24,005 nucleotides of DNA from positions 1-24,005 of the forward strand of contig JAFRMM010000188.1 in assembly GCA_017430675.1 (NCBI GenBank), written 5' to 3'. Shown here in pieces: positions 17,511 to 24,005 of this stretch. The first letter of the stretch is position 1, and each line of letters begins with the position of its first letter. The notes beneath the pieces were generated by a model that did no database searches, was not told where the DNA came from, and worked only from the letters and a program-made list of their open reading frames with translations. The stretch comes from Prevotella sp. GTDB taxonomy: Bacteria; Bacteroidota; Bacteroidia; Bacteroidales; Bacteroidaceae. The position numbers and the translations under genes are program-made.

Positions 17511-19037
17511 ATGACACAGAAGATTATTATCTTGGATTTCGGCTCACAGACGACACAGTTGATTGGCCGTCGTGTCCGTGAGTTGGACACCTTCTGCGAG
17601 ATTGTGCCTTACAACAAGTTCCCCAAGGACGACCCGAGTGTGATCGGCGTGATCCTGAGCGGCTCGCCCTACTCGGTCCACGATCCCGAGGCGTTCAAGG
17701 TGGATCTGAGCCAGTTCGTTGGCAAGGTGCCTGTGTTGGGCATCTGCTACGGCGCGCAGTTCATCTCGCACACCCTTGGCGGCAAGGTGGAGAAGGCCGA
17801 CAGTCGTGAGTACGGCCGTGCAAACCTTCAGACGGTAGATACCTCGAACCCGCTCTTCAAGCACTTCGAGCAACTGTCACAGGTGTGGGTGAGTCATGGT
17901 GACACGATCACCGCCATCCCCAGCGACTTCAAGGTCATCGGTTCGACGGTGGATGTCGTCAATGCAGCCTTCGCCTCAACGACGCAGCCTGTCTGGGCCG
18001 TGCAGTTCCACCCAGAGGTGTTCCATACCTTACAGGGTAATCAATTGTTAAAGAATTTCGTTGTCGATATCTGTGGTTCAAAGCAGCAGTGGAGCGCCGC
18101 CTCGTTCGTCGATTCGACGGTGGCGGAACTGAAGGAGATGTTAGGTCAGGACAGGGTGATATTAGGTCTGAGCGGAGGCGTCGATTCTTCTGTAGCCGCT
18201 GTTTTGCTGAACCGTGCTATCGGCAATCGCCTCACCTGTATCTTCGTGGATCACGGTATGTTGCGCAAGAACGAGTTCAGGCAGGTGATGGAGGACTACA
18301 AGGTGCTCGGCCTGAATGTGGTCGGGGTTGATGCGTCAAGAAAATTCTTCGGAGATCTTGCTGGCGTTTCTGATCCAGAACAGAAGCGTAAGATTATCGG
18401 TCGTGACTTCGTGGAGGTCTTCAATGCTGAGGCGAAGAAAATCACTGATGCGAAGTGGCTGGCACAGGGTACGATTTATCCTGACCGTATCGAGTCGCTG
18501 AACATCACGGGCAAGGTGATCAAGAGCCATCATAACGTGGGCGGACTGCCGAAGGAGATGAACCTGCAACTCTGTGAACCGCTGAAGTGGTTGTTCAAGG
18601 ACGAGGTGCGCCGTGTGGGCCGTCAGTTGGGCATGCCAGAGCATTTGATTACCCGTCATCCGTTCCCGGGACCCGGTCTCGCCGTCCGTATCCTGGGTGA
18701 TATTACCCCTGAGAAGGTGCGTATCCTGCAGGATGCCGATGACATCTATATCCGTGCCTTGCGCGAGTGGGGCCTCTACGATCAGGTCTGGCAGGCGGGT
18801 GTCGTACTGCTCTCCACCGTCCGTAGCGTCGGTGTGATGGGCGACGAACGCACCTACGAGCATCCTGTCGCCCTGCGGGCCGTGACCTCCACAGACGCGA
18901 TGACGGCCGACTGGGCCCATCTGCCCTACGACTTCATGGCGAAGGTGTCGAACGAGATCATCAACAAGGTGCGTGGCGTGAACCGCGTCTGTTACGACAT
19001 ATCTTCCAAGCCCCCCGCAACGATCGAGTGGGAATAA
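17511..19037 (+). CDS. guaA: GMP synthase (glutamine-hydrolysing)
   Basis: 508 residues, normal length. It converts XMP to GMP with ATP and glutamine in the cytoplasm, the last step of guanine nucleotide synthesis. The class I amidotransferase domain comes first, opening with [15 protein letters not shown], with catalytic Cys79 (GICYGAQ), His167 and Glu169 (FHPEV). The ATP-pyrophosphatase domain follows, with P-loop LSGGVDSS (220-227). The C-terminal dimerisation domain is intact and ends [15 protein letters not shown], as usual for GuaA. The start is only 14 bases after the RRF-like gene, with no promoter seen in the gap. This housekeeping gene therefore appears to be the last member of the T6SS spike operon; a strong terminator follows it. 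Confidence 0.97.
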   Translation: MTQKIIILDFGSQTTQLIGRRVRELDTFCEIVPYNKFPKDDPSVIGVILSGSPYSVHDPEAFKVDLSQFVGKVPVLGICYGAQFISHTLGGKVEKADSREYGRANLQTVDTSNPLFKHFEQLSQVWVSHGDTITAIPSDFKVIGSTVDVVNAAFASTTQPVWAVQFHPEVFHTLQGNQLLKNFVVDICGSKQQWSAASFVDSTVAELKEMLGQDRVILGLSGGVDSSVAAVLLNRAIGNRLTCIFVDHGMLRKNEFRQVMEDYKVLGLNVVGVDASRKFFGDLAGVSDPEQKRKIIGRDFVEVFNAEAKKITDAKWLAQGTIYPDRIESLNITGKVIKSHHNVGGLPKEMNLQLCEPLKWLFKDEVRRVGRQLGMPEHLITRHPFPGPGLAVRILGDITPEKVRILQDADDIYIRALREWGLYDQVWQAGVVLLSTVRSVGVMGDERTYEHPVALRAVTSTDAMTADWAHLPYDFMAKVSNEIINKVRGVNRVCYDISSKPPATIEWE

Positions 19038-19066
19038 GATGAATCCTTAGTCAATAAGGACTGAGA

Positions 19067-19108
19067 CGGTTGCAAATCCTATAATAATACGATTTGTAAC
19101 CGCTTTTT
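19067..19108 (+). terminator. Rho-independent terminator after guaA
   Basis: A 12-bp stem (19067-19078 with 19091-19102; one G-T pair) closes a 12-base A/T-rich loop and is followed by CTTTTT. A small 6-bp hairpin (19044-19060) precedes it. Confidence 0.88.
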
Positions 19109-19173
19109 GGTTAAAGAATGTGAAATGACGGGAGTTTTACCTTATTCATCAAAGTTTTTTTGTCCTTTTTTCG

Positions 19174-19181
19174 TAAATTTG
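19174..19181 (+). promoter_or_regulatory. -7 box upstream of tssH
   Basis: TAAATTTG fits TAnnTTTG and lies 31 bases before the tssH ATG. A TTTG is present at 19159-19162 but only 11 bases upstream, so the -33 element is not convincing. It probably drives tssH-tssB-tssC. Confidence 0.55.
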
Positions 19182-19212
19182 CGCCTTAATATGACTATAA
19201 ACGTAAGTTATT

Positions 19213-21750
19213 ATGAATGCTAAACTAAAAACAATTGCCAATTCCTTTGCTGAGGAATATTGTAGTGATGCCATTTATCCGGCACATCTGTTCAAGGCTG
19301 TTCTTCATAAGGAAATCGGACTCGTCCACTTCATTGAGAGCGAACTGGACAAAGACTATTTTTATCTTCAGGACTGGGCAGACGTGCAGATGCAGTTGGC
19401 CCCGCGTGCCGTCCGTCCGATGCGAGACCTTGAGTATAGTGATGAGGCACAGGCCGTCATCGAGGAGGCTGAGAACTATCAGGTGAAGTTCAATCTCGAC
19501 GAGTGCACGGACGTCTGTGTGCTGGCCTCGCTGGTGACACCAGGTGTAGGCTTCTCCTTCGATCAGTTGAAGACGCTGCCACTGACCCCGTCGGACATCA
19601 GTGCGAAGATGGGCGGTGGTGCCAATGTGGAGGCTCCCTACATGGAGGGTGCCGAGTTGACGAAGAAGACCGGTGGCAGTGCTGGAGGCGGCAAGGGAAG
19701 TCTGGCCAAGTACTGTGTGGATAAGACCGCCATTGCCCGTGCCGGCAACCTCGACAACGTGATTGGTTTCGAGAAGGAGATCTCTGTGATTTACGAGATA
19801 TTAGGCCGTAAGACCAAGGCCAACTTGCTCATTACGGGTGAGGCCGGCGTGGGTAAGACGTCGCTCGTGAACGGGTTTGTCCGTGAATTGGCTGCCGACC
19901 ATGTGCCGGGCTTCCTCAGTGGGGCTGTGGCATACGAACTCGATACGGCAGCCCTTGGCGGCGATGCCCAGTACAAGGGTGAGGTGGAGGACCGCTTCAA
20001 GAACGTCATCACAGAGGTGGAAAACCTGCCGAATGCCGTGCTGATCATCGAGTCGATCGACAAACTCTTCGACAAGCAGGGATCGCTCTTCGGTACTTCT
20101 TCGATCCTGAAGAACGAACTGAGTAAGGGCCGTCTGCAGTTGCTCGCCACCTCGAGCATCGACGGCTTTACGAAGAATATCGAGACCGACAAGGAGATGA
20201 CCTCGAAGTTGGAGAAGATCACGGTGGAGGAACCCACCGCCGACCTGACGCTCCGCATCCTGAAGGGTGCCATCCCCGCCTATGAGGAATATCACAAACT
20301 GACTGCCGACGAGACGGTGCTGGGCGATGCTATCCGCCTGGCCAAGCGTTATCTGACGGAGAAGTCGCTGCCTGACTCGGCCTTCGACCTCCTCGACCGT
20401 ACGATGGCCCAGGTGAAGACGATGAATGACCTGACTGGCAGTATCATTGAGGACCTGAAGGGCAAACTCGATGCCATCAAGGCTTCGGCTGAGGGTAAGG
20501 ACAAGGCTGACGAGGGACTGATGAAGGAACTTGACTGGCTGAACTACGAACTCTTTAATAAGGTGAGTTGTATCCTGCTGGCTGGTGTGGATTCCGATAC
20601 CGACTTCAGTAAGATCGCCACCATTCAGGAACGTATCGACTTTTTGTCGGCCACCCTCGACAAGTTGTCCGAACTGAGTGCCGAGCAGCGCACAGAGTTG
20701 AAGAGCGACGACCTCAGTGCCGTCGTGGCCAAGCAGACAGGTATTCCTCTCGGAAAGGTGCAGACCAAGGAGCGCGACCGGCTCATGGGTGCCGAGGAGA
20801 CACTGAAGAAGCGCGTTGTCGGTCAGGATCACGCCGTGAAGAAGGTGCTCGATGCCGTCTATGAGGCCCGTTCCGGTCTCAGCAAGAAGGGGCAGCCCAT
20901 GGGCTCGTTCTTCTTCCTCGGTCCGACGGGTACTGGTAAGACGGAGTTGGCCAAGGCCCTCGCTACTTTCCTCTTCGGAGACGAGAGTGCGCTCATCCGT
21001 TTTGATATGTCGGAGTTCAAGGAAGAGCACTCGGTGGCCCTGCTCTATGGTGCGCCTCCGGGATATGTTGGCTATGAGGAAGGTGGTCTGCTGGTGAACA
21101 AGATCCGCCAGAACCCCTACGCTGTGGTGCTGTTCGATGAGATCGAGAAGGCCCACAAGAGCGTGTTCGACCTGTTCCTGCAGATCCTTGATGAAGGTAA
21201 GTTGCACGACCGTCTGGGACGTGTCGGCGATTTCTCAAACGCCCTCATCCTCTTCACCTCGAATATCGGCGCACAGACCATCGTGGAGAAGTTCAACAGC
21301 GGCGTGATCCCTGAGAACAATGAACTGATGGACATCATGCAGGGATATTTCCGTCCGGAGTTCCTGGCCCGTCTGACGGAGATCGTGCCGTTCTCACCGA
21401 TCACCGACAAGACCGTTGCCAAGATCTTCGACATCCACCTGAAGGGCTTGCTGAAACTGTTGGAGGAGCAGAACATAGAACTGACGCTGACACCCGATGC
21501 CCGTCAGACGATCGCTCTGCGTGGTTACAATCAGCAGTATGGTGCACGTCCGGTTTTGGGCATCATCCGTAAGGAACTGCGCCACCCGATCTCGAAGATG
21601 ATGATTGCCGGCAAGGTGAAATCTGGCGACAAGATCGAGGTGCAGGTTGATAAGGACGGTTGCCCCGTCTTCGTGATCAACGGGGAAAAGGCAGCAGAGC
21701 CAAGTGCCGAAGAAAAAGTTGAGAAGGCAGGGAAGAAAGGTAAGAAATAA
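19213..21750 (+). CDS. tssH: T6SS sheath-recycling ATPase TssH (ClpV) with degenerate first ATPase domain
   Basis: 845-residue Clp/Hsp100 ATPase that disassembles contracted TssB/TssC sheath in the cytoplasm. Order: Clp N-domain (~1-140), Gly/Ser-rich linker (~155-165), D1 (~180-400), a short middle region, D2 (~540-770) and a C-terminal Clp domain. D1 keeps Walker A (GEAGVGKT, 209-216) and a pore-loop-like YKGEVED. Its Walker B reads VLIIESIDKL (Glu280-Ser281 where Asp-Glu is expected), and the usual LERRF arginine-finger segment reads MTSKLEK (329-335). D2 looks intact: Walker A GPTGTGKT (570-577), Walker B VVLFDEIEKA (Asp642-Glu643), GYVG pore loop and FRPEFLARLTEIV. Context with tssB/tssC downstream supports TssH rather than ClpB. 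It carries a Lys/Glu-rich tail. Confidence 0.93.
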   Translation: MNAKLKTIANSFAEEYCSDAIYPAHLFKAVLHKEIGLVHFIESELDKDYFYLQDWADVQMQLAPRAVRPMRDLEYSDEAQAVIEEAENYQVKFNLDECTDVCVLASLVTPGVGFSFDQLKTLPLTPSDISAKMGGGANVEAPYMEGAELTKKTGGSAGGGKGSLAKYCVDKTAIARAGNLDNVIGFEKEISVIYEILGRKTKANLLITGEAGVGKTSLVNGFVRELAADHVPGFLSGAVAYELDTAALGGDAQYKGEVEDRFKNVITEVENLPNAVLIIESIDKLFDKQGSLFGTSSILKNELSKGRLQLLATSSIDGFTKNIETDKEMTSKLEKITVEEPTADLTLRILKGAIPAYEEYHKLTADETVLGDAIRLAKRYLTEKSLPDSAFDLLDRTMAQVKTMNDLTGSIIEDLKGKLDAIKASAEGKDKADEGLMKELDWLNYELFNKVSCILLAGVDSDTDFSKIATIQERIDFLSATLDKLSELSAEQRTELKSDDLSAVVAKQTGIPLGKVQTKERDRLMGAEETLKKRVVGQDHAVKKVLDAVYEARSGLSKKGQPMGSFFFLGPTGTGKTELAKALATFLFGDESALIRFDMSEFKEEHSVALLYGAPPGYVGYEEGGLLVNKIRQNPYAVVLFDEIEKAHKSVFDLFLQILDEGKLHDRLGRVGDFSNALILFTSNIGAQTIVEKFNSGVIPENNELMDIMQGYFRPEFLARLTEIVPFSPITDKTVAKIFDIHLKGLLKLLEEQNIELTLTPDARQTIALRGYNQQYGARPVLGIIRKELRHPISKMMIAGKVKSGDKIEVQVDKDGCPVFVINGEKAAEPSAEEKVEKAGKKGKK

Positions 21751-21795
21751 ATAGTGTTTATTCAAATAATTATTAACTAAAAAATTGTTACTACT

Positions 21796-22260
21796 ATGGC
21801 AATGAAAGAGAATTTTATCTCGATGGCTCCCGATGAGGAGAGCAGTGCGAAAGTCAGTTTGATTGACCAGAACAAAACATTGATGATCGATCAGTACACA
21901 ACGGATGTAGAGGCCGGCAATCCCGAGTTTGTGGAGGATATCCAGAATATCGAGGATGCCTTTGCACACTTCAAGCCGAAGGTAGAGGTGAGTTTCACCG
22001 ACGAGGAAGGCGGTTCTGTGGATGAGACGCTGCAGTTCGGTGAGTTGCGCGACTTCGAGGCACAGGGTGGCAAGGGCCGTCTGGTACAGAACAGCCCCTT
22101 CCTCTCCAGCACAAAAGAGAAGATCGACACCAACCAGAAGATTCGCAAGAGCATTGAGCAGAACCGCAAGTTGCGTGACATCCTGAAGGAAGCCGGCAGC
22201 CGTGCTGAACTGAAAGAGGTGCTGCAGTCGATGCTGAGTGAACTGGAAGGCGCTGAGTAA
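21796..22260 (+). CDS. tssB: T6SS sheath small subunit TssB
   Basis: 154-residue partner of TssC in the contractile sheath. The family pattern is visible: a short N-terminal segment, a strand KTLMIDQYTTD, the core HFKPKVEVSFTDEEGGSV with LQFGELRDFE (about residues 57-95), then a long C-terminal helix (NQKIRKSIEQNRKLRDILKE) ending LQSMLSELEGAE. Length is typical for Bacteroidetes TssB. It lies 45 bases after tssH and 54 bases before tssC, on the same strand, with no terminator in either gap. The three genes are likely one unit, placing sheath subunits beside their recycling ATPase. Confidence 0.92.
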   Translation: MAMKENFISMAPDEESSAKVSLIDQNKTLMIDQYTTDVEAGNPEFVEDIQNIEDAFAHFKPKVEVSFTDEEGGSVDETLQFGELRDFEAQGGKGRLVQNSPFLSSTKEKIDTNQKIRKSIEQNRKLRDILKEAGSRAELKEVLQSMLSELEGAE

Positions 22261-22314
22261 GAAAAGGAGAATATGTAAAAAAGTAAAAACGGTAAAAGTA
22301 AAAAAGAAATTATT

Positions 22315-23685
22315 ATGGCAGATGTAGAAATGCAGAAAGCCCAGGCTGCCGAACAGGCAGGTGCCGGACTTCAGGAGAAAGAAGGACAGAAAGACGTCTC
22401 CCAGTTGTTGAAAGCATTCGGTGGCTTCAATGCCATTCGTGGTTTCATGCCCGATGCAGATAATATGAACCCCGCCCGCAAGGCCGCTAAGCAGGTGTTC
22501 CTGAGCGACAAGCGCTTCAAGGACAAGCGCGAGGGACTGAAGCGTGACATCAAGCGCTGGCTCGAACTGCTCGATGATGCCAGCATCGAGAGTGCCACCG
22601 GTTTCGCCGATGCCTGTAAGCAGGATGAGGAGAAATATACGAACGTACTGAAGCAGGGTATCACCGATGCCCTCTATGCTACCCAGAACCTCGAGCGTAG
22701 TTATCGTCAACTTGACTCGTTCTTCAAGACCTGTGGTACCGATAAGGTGAAGAATCTGCGTATCATCAACGTGCTGAAGGAGGATATCGCTGATGCCGAT
22801 TCTGGTTTCGCTAATGAGGTCGAGAACATCCTGCGCAACGGCTTCGACCGTCTGAGTCTGAAGGATGCCTATAGTCTTGTCTGTGTGCCGGGTGCCGTGT
22901 TCACCGATAAGGTGGATCTGCTCCAGTGGGCAAAGATGGCCTTCAAGTACAAGGTGATGCTGATCACCGACCACGCCGACGAGTATTCGTTCGATGACCT
23001 GCAGGCCAATACCGAGGGCTACCGTGACAGCGACCAGGAACTGATGAACGTGGTGATGACCGCCAACTGGATCGTGGGCCGCGAGGCAGAGAAGATGTCA
23101 TCCGACGAGGAGGACGCCAAGGCCTTCTATATCGCACCGGCTGCCGCCCTCTGCGGAAAGTTGTACGACGAGACCGCCAACATGGCACAGGGTGCCGGTG
23201 GTAAGAAGTATGGTACGCTTGACGGTGTGAAGGGTGTGAAGAGCGACCTGCTGAAGTCGGAGATCGCTGCCCTGATGGACAATCAGGTGATCCCGATGGT
23301 GTATAGTGAGGGTCGTGTGATGGCTTTCAACAACACCACGCTCTACAACGGTGATCTTGATGCCATGAAGGAGTATCCTATCGTCCGCGTGTTCGACTGG
23401 GTGAAGAAGGTGCTGATGAACTTTGTTCACGAGGTGGCCCTAGAGAACTGGGATCCGTACAACAGCCCGAAGAACCTGAAGTCGAAGATTCAGGAGTTCC
23501 TCAACATGTATAAGGGTTATGGCAACTTGTTCCAGAACTACGAGATCGGCGAACCGCGCCAGGATCCTGTCACTAAGCAGATCACCTGCGACATCACGCT
23601 GACCCCGTTCTATGCCGCCAAGAACTTCGTGATCAAGGTGGCTGCCGATAAGAAGGACAAGGAGGCTGCTCTGGCAAGTGCATAA
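22315..23685 (+). CDS. tssC: T6SS sheath large subunit TssC
   Basis: 456-residue large sheath subunit that pairs with TssB to build the contractile sheath around the Hcp tube. Near the N-terminus is the sheath segment FNAIRGFMPDADNMNPARKA. It continues with LERSYRQLDSFFKTCGTDKV near residue 130 and a long alternating alpha/beta core. The final domain has CDITLTPFYAAKNFVIKVAA, the C-terminal strand that takes part in inter-subunit handshakes. No signal peptide or membrane segment is present, and length is normal. It follows tssB, and a long hairpin lies just past the stop. Strong codon bias suggests high expression. Family assignment rests on the overall pattern and context. Confidence 0.92.
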   Translation: MADVEMQKAQAAEQAGAGLQEKEGQKDVSQLLKAFGGFNAIRGFMPDADNMNPARKAAKQVFLSDKRFKDKREGLKRDIKRWLELLDDASIESATGFADACKQDEEKYTNVLKQGITDALYATQNLERSYRQLDSFFKTCGTDKVKNLRIINVLKEDIADADSGFANEVENILRNGFDRLSLKDAYSLVCVPGAVFTDKVDLLQWAKMAFKYKVMLITDHADEYSFDDLQANTEGYRDSDQELMNVVMTANWIVGREAEKMSSDEEDAKAFYIAPAAALCGKLYDETANMAQGAGGKKYGTLDGVKGVKSDLLKSEIAALMDNQVIPMVYSEGRVMAFNNTTLYNGDLDAMKEYPIVRVFDWVKKVLMNFVHEVALENWDPYNSPKNLKSKIQEFLNMYKGYGNLFQNYEIGEPRQDPVTKQITCDITLTPFYAAKNFVIKVAADKKDKEAALASA

Positions 23686-23694
23686 ACCTGTCGG

Positions 23695-23758
23695 GACAGG
23701 GATATGCGACATAATCTAAGGCCTTCCTCCGGATTTGTCGCATATCTCCCTTCCTGTC
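23695..23758 (+). other. Long hairpin between tssC and hcp
   Basis: An 11-bp perfect stem (23701-23711 with 23736-23746, GATATGCGACA/TGTCGCATATC) is extended by GACAGG/CCTGTC (23695-23700 with 23753-23758) across a one-sided six-base bulge. No T-run follows, so it is more likely an mRNA 3'-end stabiliser or weak terminator than a classical terminator. Confidence 0.6.
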
Positions 23759-23789
23759 GCAACAACCTGAGACAAAAAAGCAGAAAAAG

Positions 23790-23821
23790 TTTGGAATGGG
23801 TTGAAATCCTCCGTAACTTTG
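23790..23821 (+). promoter_or_regulatory. Promoter of the third hcp/tssD gene
   Basis: TTTG (23790-23793), 20 bases, then TAACTTTG (23814-23821): a full consensus promoter. Transcription would start near 23828, leaving a ~75-base A-rich leader with an AAAGAAAGGAAA purine stretch just before the ATG. Confidence 0.85.
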
Positions 23822-23902
23822 CATCGTCAAAAGGTCGTAAAGCCTAAGACAAAAAGAATTATATTATTAACAATTAAACAAATTAAAGAAAGGAAACAAA
23901 TT

Positions 23903-24005
23903 ATGGCAAAGACTCCAGTTTCAATGAAGATTGACGGTTACAAGGATCGCGAAGTGCTGATGGTAACCTATGAGTTTGATCAGGCAACTGATGTAGAGGG
24001 ACAGA
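23903..24005 (+). CDS. tssD: T6SS tube protein Hcp/TssD, Bacteroidetes type (copy 3, cut by window edge)
   Basis: Only the first 34 residues are visible, beginning MAKTPVSMKIDGYKDREV and containing LMVTYEFDQATDVEGQ. The YEFDQATD-x-EGQ segment is typical of the main Bacteroidetes Hcp tube protein. It follows tssC, has its own full-consensus promoter and a purine-rich ribosome-binding region, and is likely the abundant structural tube subunit. The two copies at 5646 and 6062 look more divergent. The rest lies beyond the right edge, so length and integrity cannot be judged. Confidence 0.85.
   Translation, partial: MAKTPVSMKIDGYKDREVLMVTYEFDQATDVEGQ

Noticed and set aside
19801..21207. A 468-codon minus-strand frame
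   Set aside because: Antisense to the motif-bearing TssH reading frame; no promoter or family features.

Overview
The window looks like a chromosome segment from a member of the Bacteroidales, most likely Prevotellaceae. The evidence is repeated TTTG-N20-TAnnTTTG (Bacteroidetes sigma-A type) promoters, fimbrillin-like lipoproteins, a RapZ-tailed aminosugar kinase and a Bacteroidetes-type (subtype iii) type VI secretion system (T6SS). Ordinary housekeeping genes alternate with blocks of T6SS genes.

Layout: (1) 1-1807, minus strand: sppA, cut by the left edge. (2) 1898-4014: groES-groEL, with a perfect palindrome and a sigma-54-like promoter in front and a terminator behind. (3) 4048-7806: an AmgK-like kinase with a RapZ C-terminal domain and a MurU-like uridylyltransferase, which together would make UDP-MurNAc from recycled sugar. 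They are separated by two Hcp (TssD) genes and a ~400-bp interrupted palindrome. (4) 7837-19108: apparently one transcription unit with a consensus promoter at its head and a strong terminator at its end. It holds two paralogous fimbrillin-like lipoproteins, a giant VgrG, a separate beta-repeat 'needle' protein with a coiled coil, a protein that resembles ribosome recycling factor (RRF) along its whole length, and guaA. (5) 19174-24005: tssH/clpV, tssB, tssC, and the start of a third hcp/tssD with its own promoter.

Hcp makes the inner tube, VgrG and probably the needle protein make the spike, TssB/TssC make the contractile sheath, and TssH recycles the sheath. No membrane-complex or baseplate genes (tssE, F, G, K, N-R) and no PAAR protein are visible, so the locus probably continues to the right.

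Most unusual features: the RRF-like protein in the spike operon; the VgrG OB-fold opened by a ~200-residue charged helical insert; the beta-needle continued on a second in-frame polypeptide; a TssH whose first ATPase domain has lost its Walker B and arginine-finger residues; and the palindromic element beside the hcp pair. All family assignments are by eye from sequence; no database search was run.
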